64,000 nucleotides of DNA from Brevipalpus yothersi (taxonomy: Eukaryota; Arthropoda; Arachnida; Trombidiformes; Tenuipalpidae), in NCBI GenBank assembly GCA_003956705.1, contig QZCP01000006.1:112725-176724 (forward strand). Direction: 5' to 3'. Positions 37,475 to 47,803 of the stretch are shown in pieces. Positions within the stretch are counted from its first letter, which is position 1. Each line of letters starts with the position of its first letter. The notes below the pieces were generated by a model that was given only the letters and a program-made list of their open reading frames with translations, was not told the DNA's origin and ran no database searches. The position numbers and the translations under genes are program-made.

Positions 37475-38731
37475 ATGTGCATGTATTTCTCAATGATGTT
37501 CATCCGAACTTCGGCCCCAATTTCAACGTTCATGTCTCTCGATGAATCCGGAAAACTGATAGGACCTGTCTCTACTTTTTTCAAGGATGCTTTTTACTAT
37601 CTATTCCAAAAATTTAATTATTCAATAAGTGATACGAATTCAAATCTCTGCTCTGAACCATCATGTTTGGCCAGATTAACTCAAGATAAAGTTGATTTCG
37701 ATACAGGATTATATTATCTTCCAGAACTACCTGAGAATGTTACTACCGGGCCGGTTATAACCGAAATTGCATGCTATGTGATGACAAATCCTAAGGTATC
37801 GAGTAAAATGCTTTCTGTCAATTATGTCGACTCACTAAGAAGAATAGAATTTGACACTGTAGTATTGATGCTATTGATGGGAATCATTTTGATCTTGATG
37901 GCTTACTATAAGAACAGAAGCATGAACATTTGGACTGTGTCTTGGGCATTTCTGTGTCTATTTTTCCGAAACCTCCGCAATCTTGCTAACATTGAAAATT
38001 TCACTCGAATGATTGTGGTTTTAGCAGCTCTGTTTTTCTTACTATTTCAAATGATATTCTCAACTTTCATTAGAATCGAGATGACACAAGCTAATGAATT
38101 CCAAAAAACCGAAAATTTACAAGATATCAAGCGTTACAATATGGATGTTTGGATTTTCAATTATCTTCCATGCCAACAAGTGATCAGATGGCAGTCTCAA
38201 AGTCAAAATATTCCCAAAAGATTGAAAATTATTCAGGGTCGCGAGGTGAACAAGGAAAATTGGTTCCAAAAAATTTCTGCATGGGACTCGAGAGTTTGTT
38301 TGATAGGTGAAACTGGGGAAATTGAAATGATCCATGAATTAATGTGTCTCAGAGTAGGCTCAACAAAACAAACTTCAGTTCGACTATACCATTCAGCATT
38401 TTCAGTTATTAGAGCTCCAAGAATCGCCTTTCTTTCCACCAATCTTCATCCTGACACCAGGAAAGCCCTAACATCTGCCATATATTCATCTTTTGAAACT
38501 GGAAACAATATCAGAAGACCCTATCAATCCCCTAAAATAGTCCGTCATCTACTAGGATCAGCAGCGAAACAGAATTGCTTAAGGACTTTGAAAATTGATT
38601 CTGACATATTCTTTGGACCACTTCGATTCTCTTACTTCAGTCGAAGTTTAGCCCTTTTCGGTCTTCTCATCTATGTAGCTTGCATAATACTATCGTTTGA
38701 AAAAATTGCTGCAAGTCTAGATGTCTATTGA
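37475..38731 (+). CDS. Divergent ionotropic receptor (iGluR-like channel)
   Basis: Likely a ligand-gated cation channel of the arthropod ionotropic receptor family, used in chemosensation and other sensing at the plasma membrane. Single exon, 418 residues. Order: first ligand-binding lobe (about 5-120, including SLDESGKLIGPVSTFFKDAF, which resembles the opening of the S1 lobe), TM1 (about 127-144), re-entrant pore segment (about 152-164, WTVSWAFLCLFF), TM3 (about 178-198), second lobe (about 205-385) and TM4 (about 391-408, LALFGLLIYVACIILSF) followed by a short tail. This arrangement, rather than any one motif, supports the call. It is shorter than typical receptors because there is no amino-terminal domain; an in-frame stop lies 18 bases before the ATG, so more coding would need an upstream exon. 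Ligand-contact residues are not conserved enough to name a ligand. Confidence 0.72.
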   Translation: MCMYFSMMFIRTSAPISTFMSLDESGKLIGPVSTFFKDAFYYLFQKFNYSISDTNSNLCSEPSCLARLTQDKVDFDTGLYYLPELPENVTTGPVITEIACYVMTNPKVSSKMLSVNYVDSLRRIEFDTVVLMLLMGIILILMAYYKNRSMNIWTVSWAFLCLFFRNLRNLANIENFTRMIVVLAALFFLLFQMIFSTFIRIEMTQANEFQKTENLQDIKRYNMDVWIFNYLPCQQVIRWQSQSQNIPKRLKIIQGREVNKENWFQKISAWDSRVCLIGETGEIEMIHELMCLRVGSTKQTSVRLYHSAFSVIRAPRIAFLSTNLHPDTRKALTSAIYSSFETGNNIRRPYQSPKIVRHLLGSAAKQNCLRTLKIDSDIFFGPLRFSYFSRSLALFGLLIYVACIILSFEKIAASLDVY

Positions 38732-39421
38732 GTCTATCCATCATACCTTCATCAACAATTTTGATTATTTTGATTGGAGAAAATCTTCCGATTCAACTCA
38801 AAATTCAATCCACCTCGAGTTCATCTCCTGTCTCATCATATTCTTCGAAACCAAAAAATTTTTCAAATCACCTTACCATCGTAATGCATTACATTCTTCA
38901 TTTTTATTATCAGAAATTTCTGAAAAAAATCAAGTTTCCTCCATCCGAGTACCTCTTTTGTGGATTTTTCCTCCCGAAAGCTTTCCACCTCAACCAAATG
39001 GTCCTCTTTTTACGATATACAGACAGAACTCAGAATTCCAGAATTCTGATGAAGCCGATATTCTAAAAAGCGCGCTTGTTACTGTGAAACGTTCTGCTGC
39101 TGTTGCTGCTGTTTACAAGCTTCCAGCTGAGAGAGAGAAAAATAGTTTTGTGTTTGTTCAACAATACTAGTAACAGAATTTTTAGTATGAGAATGTGAAT
39201 TGCTAATTTTTCAAGTTAAATTGTTTTATTGTCACAATCTTTGTTGTCAATTTTATTGGACCATTCATCTGATACCAGTATTATTTGTTGTGAAGAGAAG
39301 CCATCCTTTGAGAGCCACTTTTGTCTCGATGAGATTTCCTTTTTCTCTCTCCTAATTAAGCTTGCTGCTACTACTTTCGGATTTTGATTGCTTTTCCCAG
39401 CCAAAGGTAACACCATCAACC
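38732..39421. other. Spacer between ionotropic receptor and MED15
   Basis: Contains the receptor 3' end and the MED15 promoter and leader. Two overlapping open frames (38721-39170 and 38728-39066) are AT-rich and do not resemble any family; I treat them as chance. The MED15 frame stays open upstream of its ATG to about 39362 without another ATG. Confidence 0.5.
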
Positions 39422-41717
39422 ATGAATAATGAGCAAGATAATTGGAGAACTCCGGCTTTTCGAAATTCCATTCGAGCCAAAATTGAGGAGCAATTTAAAC
39501 AATTTCCAACAGCTCTCAAACAAGAGACCCTTACCATGGAAAATTCTGTCTTCAATGCATCACCATCTAAAGAAGACTACCTGCTCAACATTCGTAAACT
39601 CTTAGCGTGAGTAAAAGTGATTGTTTGATAATATTTTTTCGATGATTTCATCAATCGTATCATGATATTTTTTCGCAGAGTGATTCGTCAAAAATCAATG
39701 CAACAGCAGCAGCAGCAACAAAATCAACAAAATCAACAAAATCAACTAAATCAACAAAATCAACTAAATCAACAAAATCCATCACAAGCCGGTATGCCAA
39801 ACCAAAACATGGGACAACTACAAACAGATCCAATGAGTGCACTTCAGAGTCTTACTCAAAATTGTCAAAATTTTCCATCAGCAGAAAATCAATCTGCCAT
39901 GATCAAAACTGTACACATATCGAATATGGATGGCTCCAATCAAGTGTTCAATGTTCAAGCTCCTGCCAACATGGATGTCCAAATGACTTCGACAAATCAG
40001 CCAATGAACTCAATGCAAATTGCTCCGACAAATATTCAGACCAATCAAGTACCTGGTGGTCAAATGCCACAGATGAACAATGTTCCTCAAGGTCCTGTTA
40101 TGCAACAAATGCAAGGTACTCAAATACAAATGACTCCCATGAATGCCACCGGTCCCATGGTTCATCAGCAACGTCCTGTTATGGGACAAACTAGAGTACT
40201 ATTAAATCAAGTTCAACTGATTCAAAATAGTCCCCAAGGGAATGTAACTGGTGGGCCACCACCTCCCAAGAGAGCTCAAATGGGTGCTCAAATACAAAGA
40301 ATGCGACATCCTCCACCTAATATGACAATACAGCCTCAAATGTCTAATGTTAATGTTAATGCCTCTGATGGTAACATGTATCAAGCTCAAGTTAATCATC
40401 GCCAACAAGGTGTTCAACAGTTTCAACAAGTAAATATAGCGCCTCAAATGCAACAACAGCAACCACAGGGACATCAGATGATGATGAATCAGGCAATTCC
40501 AAATATGGGGTCTCCTCACCCCAACATGGGATCACCCCATCCATCTCCAGCTATGAACCAAATGAATATGACCATGTCACCCTCTTCATCATCAAATTTT
40601 GCTGCAAGCCCTAGTCAACAGTTATTACCATCACCCATGTCAATGGGACTAAGACCGCCACCTTCATCTCAATCTGTTCCATCGCCTAGCCCTCTGAATA
40701 CTCCTCAAATGGCAGGAACAAGTCCAGCTTCGAAGCAAATGATCGGAGAATCAAATTTGACCGAAAAACTCAAACAATTGTCTCGTTTCATTGAACCCCT
40801 TAAAGCTCGTCTGGAGAGAGAAGAAAACATGGTCACTCCTGATGGAAAGAAAAAAGATCTGAGTAAAATAAGGAATCTACTGAATATCATATCGGGTAAT
40901 ACTAATTACACTGCTTCGATGGATATTCTGAATAGATGTGAATTTCTTCTCGAACAAATGTGTCCTGTCAACGAACAGGCTTCTCACCAGTCTCAGTCAA
41001 TGACACCAGCTCTTGCAGCATTTGACCAACCGGTTGGTCACTCTTCCGTTCCGTCCAAAATTACTGAGCACAATATTGCTCAGCCACTGATGGAAGCTCT
41101 GACTCGTAACATAGGGAAACCTTATTTCAACCATACACTCTATCGAACATTCGCTCCAACATTATCAGCCTTGACCAACAACAATTTCAAAATTCTCAAA
41201 TCTGCTGGAAAGAAAGCACAAACACCAAGTCCTCGGGATATACCTGAAGTAATCCAGGGTGAAGTTGCTAGGCTGGATCAAAAATTTAAAGTTCAATTGC
41301 ATCCTCTACAACAGCCAGGCTCCAAAACTATAAATCTTATATGCCTTTTAGGTATGTTCGAATTCTCTGAAATTCCTCGCATTAATCAGCGTGCATTTTT
41401 TCTTTTAAGATGATCTCAACCTACCTTGTGTACCACCTATTTCTCTGAAAATTCCTGAAAATTATCCCTCCAAGCCACCCCAGTGCTTTATTGATGAGGA
41501 GGAATATAGTGCATCTCCAACTCTTGCAAATATTAAGAAAACATTCGATAATCACATAGGTGAATTGCCTGACATCTTCTCCATTATGACACTTCTGAAC
41601 CGATGGGTAAGTAGAAGCAGAAGCTGTTCAATTTCAAATTCTAACTTAAGAATCTTTATTTCCTAGGAACTGAGTGTACGTCAAGCCTGCAACAGCCAAT
41701 CATTCGCAGTTTTTTAA
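39422..41717 (+). CDS. MED15: Mediator complex subunit 15
   Basis: Tail-module subunit of Mediator, bridging transcription activators to RNA polymerase II in the nucleus. Exons: 39422-39606, 39679-41351, 41410-41606, 41667-41717; phases join to 701 residues. The N-terminal KIX-type domain is visible (WRTPAFRNSIRAKIEEQ, SKEDYLLNIRKLLAVIRQKS). Then comes a long Gln/Asn/Met/Pro-rich region beginning with a pure Gln tract and an NQQ-type tandem repeat (39700-39780). The conserved helical middle (LTEKLKQLSRFIEPLKARLERE) and the C-terminal domain (INLICLLDDLNLPCVPPISL, LLNRWELSVRQACNSQ) follow. The three small introns are 58-72 bases. The low-complexity middle is normal for the family. Confidence 0.95.
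39700..39780 (+). repeat. In-frame CAG/CAA tract and NQQ tandem repeat in MED15
   Basis: A (CAG/CAA) run encoding seven Gln is followed by aaatcaacaa-type units, several interrupted by ctaaat, encoding repeated Asn-Gln-Gln and Leu-Asn-Gln-Gln. The array keeps the frame and is likely length-variable. Confidence 0.85.
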
Positions 41718-42159
41718 CAAATGAGCCCATTATCATTTTCATTTCCGGTTATATATTGAGCAAAAAAATTTCATAAATCTGTGAATGTCTATCTCATTTT
41801 TTCCATTAAATTCACTGGAATCTTTCTATCATCGAAATGATTAGTCGAATGACTGGTCAAGCTAAAAGCTTCTCAGATTTCTATTTGGAGGTTTCCTCCT
41901 ATTTGTATGGACGTTTTGCCATTTCTTATGACTCGGTAACATATTTAGGTAACAGGTTATCATTTCTGAATGAGTCTTGAACTTCCCGCTATTTATCATG
42001 TTAATATCTAGCCCAGATTATTTTATCAAGGTAAATGAAGACAAAGTTTCCACCTCTCGGTTGTTTCAAAGTCCTACTGCAAACTCTTTCACAGGTATAG
42101 TCAATGACCAAGAAGTTTTGCATAGAAATTATCGAAGTTTCATAGATCTGAGCCAGTTC
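41718..42159. other. MED15-peptidase E spacer
   Basis: Short AT-rich spacer of about 440 bases. The peptidase E frame is open from an ATG at 41998, so the right part could be leader or coding (a 54-residue extension starting MLISSPDYFIK). An attaaa near 41805 may serve MED15 polyadenylation. Confidence 0.45.
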
Positions 42160-43012
42160 ATGATGCCTTCTCGTCGATTGTTACTCCTATCCAATTCTGT
42201 TCTGCATTGCCCACAAGAGACCAAAAAATCATCGGAACCATGGCTTGAATGGTGCTGGCCAAACATCGTTGATTTTCTTGGACCAATTACCAAAGTTCTC
42301 TTCATTCCTTTTGCTCCTCTCACGTCATGGGACGAGGCAACCGAAAGGTTACAAAATGCAATGAAGAACAGAGGAAACTCTTATCAAGTTACTGGTATCC
42401 ATCGATGCGCTTCCATGAAAGATGCAATAGCAGAAACAGAGGCGATCATGGTAAGTGGTGGAAACACTTTTCGATTGCTGTACGAGCTTCAGAAAAATGA
42501 TCTAATCGATGCCATCAGGCAAAGGTACGTATTTGATCGTACAAATGCCAATCAAATCCTTTGATTAATCCTCCTCTCATCACCTTTCAAGAGTTTTGAA
42601 TGATGGAATCCGATATATTGGTTGGTCCGCTGGTACGAACGTAGCCACACCGAATATTAAGACCACTAATGATATGCCCATAATTTGGCCTGAAAAAGAT
42701 TCAGCTTTGAACCTATTCCCTTACAATATCAATCCACACTTTACTCGTTTCACGATGCAAGGTTTTGCTGGAGAAACGAGAATTCAGCGGCTCGAAGAGT
42801 GTTTCAAACTCAATAGACAGCCCATCATACTTCTTCCAGAAGGGACAGGAATCAAAGTTGATGGCGATAAGTTTCAATTTTTCAGAGGAGCAAGTACTAA
42901 TGATACTATTGAGGTGATGAAACCTATCGCCAATGATGATAAGCCACAGTATCTTGAGTATAAATTCGACCATCCGGCATCTGAATGGCTGAATATTGAT
43001 ATTTTCAAATAG
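42160..43012 (+). CDS. Peptidase E / alpha-aspartyl dipeptidase (S51 family)
   Basis: Serine dipeptidase that cleaves dipeptides with N-terminal aspartate, cytosolic. Exons 42160-42524 and 42592-43012 join to 261 residues. The enzyme start is MMPSRRLLLLSNSVLHCP, matching the family N-terminus. The nucleophile motif is GWSAGTN (Ser about 134), followed by TTNDMP, whose Asp aligns with the triad Asp, and NINPHF, whose His aligns with the triad His. VSGGNTFRLLYEL (nucleotide-fold-like glycine motif) and LPEGTGIKVDG are also conserved. The usual His in the GHxGETR motif downstream is Phe here (GFAGETR). The frame is open upstream to an ATG at 41998, so a longer form is possible. The family is common in bacteria and patchy in animals; the intron and surrounding base composition argue that this is a resident gene, not contamination. 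Confidence 0.92.
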
Positions 43013-43292
43013 AATTGATAATTTCATTCAGAGTAAAGTAATAATTAAACGGTTTGTATCCTTCAAAATTCGAGAAGCAAAAATTTTTCGCGAAATGATA
43101 GCATCACTATAATTCTTCAGATCATGATAACTACCAAGCTTTGCATTTCTTTGACAAGTTTAATTTTTCGATGGCCAAAGTCTAGTTATCAAGATCATTG
43201 GAGCCACCGGTTGTTGGTAAACAACTTTTATCAATCATGCTGATTGTGAAATATACTTCGGCGCGAGTTGAGTTATATTAGTTGCTTTGGAA

Positions 43293-44109
43293 ATGAATTC
43301 TCCTCCAAAAGATAACAAAATTTATAGTAAACAAGACTATTGGACTGCGAGGTTCAATCGAGAAGTTACCTACGAATGGCTTGTCGATTACGGCCGAATT
43401 AAAGATATTATTAATCTACACGTTGACAAAAATTCTGCTGTGCTGATATTAGGTGAGTTAATATGGTTGATTTTCGAGAAGATTTCTATTTTATTTTTAG
43501 AATTTAGAATAGAATTTTTATTCTCAAACAGGATGTGGAAATAGTTTGCTTGGACAAGATATGATTCGTGATGGATTCAAATTGATTTATTCGTTGGACT
43601 ACTGTGAAAATGTTGTCACAATGATGAGTAATCATTGTGATTATTGTCAACAGATAGATTGGATGACATGTGATGCTCAATATTTGCCATTCAAGGATGC
43701 ACATTTTGATTGTATCATTGAGAAGGCAACCTTGGACACTTTTGTGGTCAAGGAAAAAAGTCCATGGACACTTTCACCTTCAACATCGTCCCTGATTGAT
43801 AAAGTTTTGGGTGAAGTTTCTCGAGTATTAACAGAAAATGGATTATTTATCTCAATATCATTTAGTCAACCCATTCATCGTGCTCCTCTCTACTCCTGCC
43901 CATCATATGGATGGAACATTGAGTCGATATCTGAAATAGGCCACGAATTTCATCATCATCTTTATGTGGTAAGAAAAGGCCTTCCATCTGATCAGGCTGT
44001 CCGAGTTCCATCCTATGAACCTCCCATAGTCACTAAATCGATGGGAAAACCATCAGAGATGAACTCTGATGATGAATTGGAGAATGATATTTTCGCCATG
44101 AATATATGA
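43293..44109 (+). CDS. EEF1AKMT4: EEF1A lysine methyltransferase 4-like SAM methyltransferase
   Basis: Class I S-adenosylmethionine-dependent methyltransferase; the human relative methylates a lysine of translation elongation factor eEF1A in the cytosol. Exons 43293-43452 and 43532-44109 join to 245 residues, the intron splitting motif I. Features: YSKQDYWTARFNREVTYEW and WLVDYG at the N-terminus, motif I LILGCGNSLLGQDM, SLDYCENVV (acidic end of strand 2), DAQYLPFKDAHFDCIIEKATLD and LGEVSRVLTENGLFISISF. The C-terminal acidic tail (NSDDELENDIF) is variable in the family. In mammals this gene lies in a read-through locus with the peptidase ECE2; here it stands alone. An aataaa lies at 44190-44195. 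Substrate assignment is by family only. Confidence 0.88.
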
Positions 44110-44665
44110 GATTCATTCATGTCTCGTAAATCACGAAGTATCGTGCAAACAACCGAGAAACTGGTCAAACAAGACAATTTTTTGGTGTAAATAAATTTAA
44201 CAAAGAATATTTTTTGCCATCTATTCTCACGTTTCCAGCTCTTACAAGCAAGTTTCTCTTTTGATAAAATTTTCTTCTTCTTCTTCTTCCTTCAACAAGG
44301 AAGTTTGTAAGAAAAAAAAGAGAAGAAAAATTTGTCAAGACAATCTATGGCATATACTTCATAATTATAACCATTTATATGGTGACTTAAGTCATATTTC
44401 CTTTGGCAAATGTTGCCAACTTTCATTGGCTAAATGATGGAACACATAATCAATTACTCATTATCTGTTGGCGAATAACCGGATAGAATTCTCTCTACTT
44501 TGGACAACTGGAAAACTCCGACCAACGCAATCATTCGACATTTTCAATCTAGCTGAGAAGAAGAACTTATCACTATAAGCAGAATTTTCTTTTAATTATC
44601 TAGATTTTGCTTCTTCATCCTACTCCTATTTATTCCAACGATTTTTCGTTGAGTCCTCCAACGAA
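44110..44665. other. Spacer with EEF1AKMT4 3' end and promoter of the secreted protein gene
   Basis: AT-rich. aataaa at 44190-44195 is a probable polyadenylation signal. A ttcttcttcttcttcc run at about 44274-44289 and nothing else recognisable. No open frame of interest. Confidence 0.5.
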
Positions 44666-45328
44666 ATGTACCTCAAATATTTTCTCGCATTTCTATTCTT
44701 AAGTGTAATGCTGGACTGTATCCATGCCGCTTGTGAAGACATTCAAAATCTGATGGATGGCACTTTACGTGAAGAATGTAATTCAACACAAAAAATTCGA
44801 GGAGGCCAAGTTTGTGTTCCTCTGGCTGCTGGGCCACTTCTACTGGAAACTCGTGCTCTCAGTGCCCAGCCGATGATGGTCCGATCATTCCAAGGAGAAC
44901 CTGTTGATTCTCGAATTTTACTTGGTTTCTATCCCAAATGGGACAAGTGTTTCATCATCAAGCGGACTACTTGTGCCATCAAAGGGGCAACTCTTGATCC
45001 CTCCACCAATACCGTTTATTGGATTGAACTTTGTCCTACGAAAGAAGGTTCCGGACAAAATGGTGTCTCTTTGCATCGTGTCAATTTAGACGGAAGTGGT
45101 AATGTGTCCACATCGATGGAAGAACGTTTTGAGAATTGGTTTTCACTGCAAATGATGATCGATCGTTCGAGTGGAAAATTGAATATACTTACCTACAATA
45201 GTGTTCTAGAATGTGAATTAGATGGTCGAAAGTGTGAATCTTTTGATAGGCCAACTGAGGATACCATGCTGTCCCTGACAACTGATTCACATTCTCCATC
45301 TGGTAATATGTTAAATCCTCGAGGCTAA
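44666..45328 (+). CDS. Secreted Cys-containing protein with YWTD-like segment, unrecognised
   Basis: Single exon, 220 residues. The first 21 residues (MYLKYFLAFLFLSVMLDCIHA) form a clear signal peptide, so the product should be secreted or luminal. About eight cysteines follow in the mature chain, consistent with disulfides. The middle (TLDPSTNTVYWIELC, SLHRVNLDGSGNV, then a second ID-SSGKLNIL segment) resembles one to two blades of an LDL-receptor YWTD beta-propeller, but the usual six blades and EGF modules are absent and the Trp-Thr-Asp core is not kept in the second unit. I cannot assign a function. A donor-like ctg|gtaata occurs near 45301, so splicing to further exons is possible, but aataaa at 45549-45554 and the lack of downstream frames favour a complete short gene. 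Confidence 0.7.
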   Translation: MYLKYFLAFLFLSVMLDCIHAACEDIQNLMDGTLREECNSTQKIRGGQVCVPLAAGPLLLETRALSAQPMMVRSFQGEPVDSRILLGFYPKWDKCFIIKRTTCAIKGATLDPSTNTVYWIELCPTKEGSGQNGVSLHRVNLDGSGNVSTSMEERFENWFSLQMMIDRSSGKLNILTYNSVLECELDGRKCESFDRPTEDTMLSLTTDSHSPSGNMLNPRG

Positions 45329-45548
45329 TTTTTGGTTTGTTTTGAAAAGAGATAATTTTATTCAGAAATGATTATTCGGATAATTTTCTCTCGAACACTA
45401 TTTTCTCACATTATTTCTGTCTCTCACTCAATTAAAATCGTCAAGTTTCTCACATGCTTTCCAGCCGGAATAATTAGATTCCTTAGCATTACTTTACAGT
45501 TTACCGCCTGATTTTCCTCTCAACTTTCGATTCCATACTGTTGTTAGT

Positions 45549-45554
45549 AATAAA
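45549..45554 (+). terminator. Probable polyadenylation signal of the secreted protein gene
   Basis: aataaa about 220 bases past the stop at 45328. Confidence 0.45.
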
Positions 45555-46226
45555 GCTTTTTCTCTCTGATCAATGACTTTGAAATTATTCACATAAGCAG
45601 TAAGTTAGGGTGACTGTGCTATTAAATATTGAATTAGTCCAGGCTATATTTTGATACCTCTGATGATGTGTACTCATGTAAATGTTTCACTTTTCTTGTA
45701 AAGCAATCAAATGAAAAAGAGAGTAAAAAAACGAACAAATTATTATCATTCGCAAAACACACAAGTAAACAAGAGCTCCCTGAGAATTAATGGCATAGAA
45801 CTCGAGAGATTTCGAAATCAACATTATATCGAAACTGAAAACTCTCCAATCTCATCTCATCTCCTCCTCCTCTCCCCCCCCAATAATCCACCATATTAAT
45901 CCTCTAGATTGATTGCATGCCATGTAAAAAAGTTTTGTTTACGTAAAAAAATGAGTAAACAATTCTGCCACTTTCCCCAAGTCCACCTGAGGCAAGGTTT
46001 TTCTCATTCCTAAGAGAGATAGATGGAGAGAAAGAAAGAGAGAGAAGAGTTGTTGATCGCAGAATTGCTGAATGATACTCGCTTCTCTCTCTTCTCTCTG
46101 TGTCCTTCGTCCAACATGAACTCGCTCGAGCTGAGCACGCCTTGCATCTCTCTTTCCTTGCTTTTCTCAAAGTCTTTGGATGTGAGTCAGGTTATTAATA
46201 GAGCTCGAATGTGGATAAAAATTTCT

Positions 46227-46228
<2 letters not shown>

Positions 46229-46278
<50 letters not shown>
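46229..46278. repeat. (GA)n microsatellite
   Basis: About 25 GA units; a second array of the same orientation begins 131 bases further right. Confidence 0.95.
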
Positions 46279-46280
<2 letters not shown>

Positions 46281-46405
46281 CTCACTACCTTACTCGCTCT
46301 TTATCTTCATCTTTCTGCTTCTCTCTGGCCATTCTGAAACTCGCATAGGAAGTGGAGAAGCGAGTTTGATGGAAGTAAATTGAATTTGATAATGGTAAAT
46401 GGAAT

Positions 46406-46408
<3 letters not shown>

Positions 46409-46457
<49 letters not shown>
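46409..46457. repeat. (AG)n microsatellite
   Basis: About 24 AG units, partner of the preceding array. Confidence 0.95.
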
Positions 46458-46460
<3 letters not shown>

Positions 46461-47060
46461 TACAAGTGGCATATTTGAAGCTTTTGAGAGTTAGAAAAAC
46501 AAGAGAGAAAAATGAATGGATAGAAAAAGAACGACGTTCCATGGTGCAGAGAAGAAGGAGAGAGAGAGAGACTCAAAACATGTAGCTCCATTGAGTCCCT
46601 TTGTCATTAAGATCGCATTATTGTGGAAGTCCCTGAGAAAGGTCAAATGAGCATCATCGCTCTACTGGTTGATAATGGAGAAAGAGAAGAGAGATAGATG
46701 GATGTAGAGAATGTAAAAGAAATGCACATGAAAAGATTTGAAAAATATTGGTATGAAAATATCTTTTTTTCCCTCATCAGCTATATATATTATTATTATA
46801 CATGTCTTTGGGGCAATCAAAAAAAGGCGTTCGTCGATCCAATACATCGGACGAATCGACGTCAGTAGAGAGGGAGAGGGACAGAGAGACAGAAAGAGAG
46901 AGAATGCTCTACAATCAGATAGTTAGATTATAATAAATGAGATTTTCTGCTAGAAAATTATCATTAGACACGTGTTTATCTATCCAAAAAAAATCTTGAT
47001 TTGTTTGAGGCACTTTCACTTGCACACACACACACACTTACTAGTACACACATATTGGCA

Positions 47061-47062
<2 letters not shown>

Positions 47063-47109
<47 letters not shown>
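47063..47109. repeat. (AG)n microsatellite
   Basis: About 23 AG units about 700 bases past the CREB stop. Confidence 0.95.
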
Positions 47110-47112
<3 letters not shown>

Positions 47113-47803
47113 AAGATTGATTCGATTAGGGATAACATTTGGTTGAAGATGACAAGGAAAATATCACGAATTAAGCACACAATCTTGTTCCTTTTGGTGC
47201 CTAAAATACGGCCAGGATTCATGCTTATGGGTGTATTTCGTCAATGGGAATGATATGAACAAGACAGATCTAATTAACATTTGTGGGCAGATAATCGAAA
47301 AGAAAAGAAAAGTAAATAGGAGAAGAAAGAAAAGGAAGAGACAGAGAAAGCCAGAACGTATGATTCGTTTGAACCTCCAAGATTATCACTGATTCGATTG
47401 GCTTGTAGGTGACAAATGAGATGGATGGATAAGGCTTTTGTCTTCGTTAGTTACTTTTTTCCTCTACGAACATTGTTCATGATCATGTTGGAAAGAGAGA
47501 GAAAGGAAAAGAGAGAGAGAGAGAAATTAATCTCCTTCTTCTTCATCAACGAAATAGCAAAATAACAGAAAAATAATTCCATAAGGTAATAGGCTGTATG
47601 TGTGTGGGTATATTAGAATTCATCAACTTATCTTAATCATTTGGGAAAAAAGGAACAAATATGTATGTATGTATGAAGATGACGAAAAAAACATCCAAGG
47701 CACAACGAAAATAGGTAATCGAGAATATTGTTCTCTCTCCATGCGATTTTTCTTTTCTCATTCAATTATATTCCATTCCATTCGGTATTATTTTCGTTAC
47801 ATC

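Larger units (their letters stand above)
45329..47803. other. Microsatellite-rich spacer before the CREB gene 3' end
   Basis: About 2.5 kb without a convincing gene. It holds three (GA)n arrays (46229-46278, 46409-46457, 47063-47109), a (CA)n-type tract near 47024-47037 and scattered purine runs. All translated frames here are repeat-derived or AT-rich noise. Confidence 0.65.

Noticed and set aside
38721..39170. 149-residue frame after the ionotropic receptor
   Set aside because: AT-rich, overlaps a second equally long frame, no recognisable domain and it begins inside the receptor stop region.
39862..40194. 110-residue frame inside MED15
   Set aside because: Alternative-frame shadow of the Gln/Asn/Met-rich MED15 exon.
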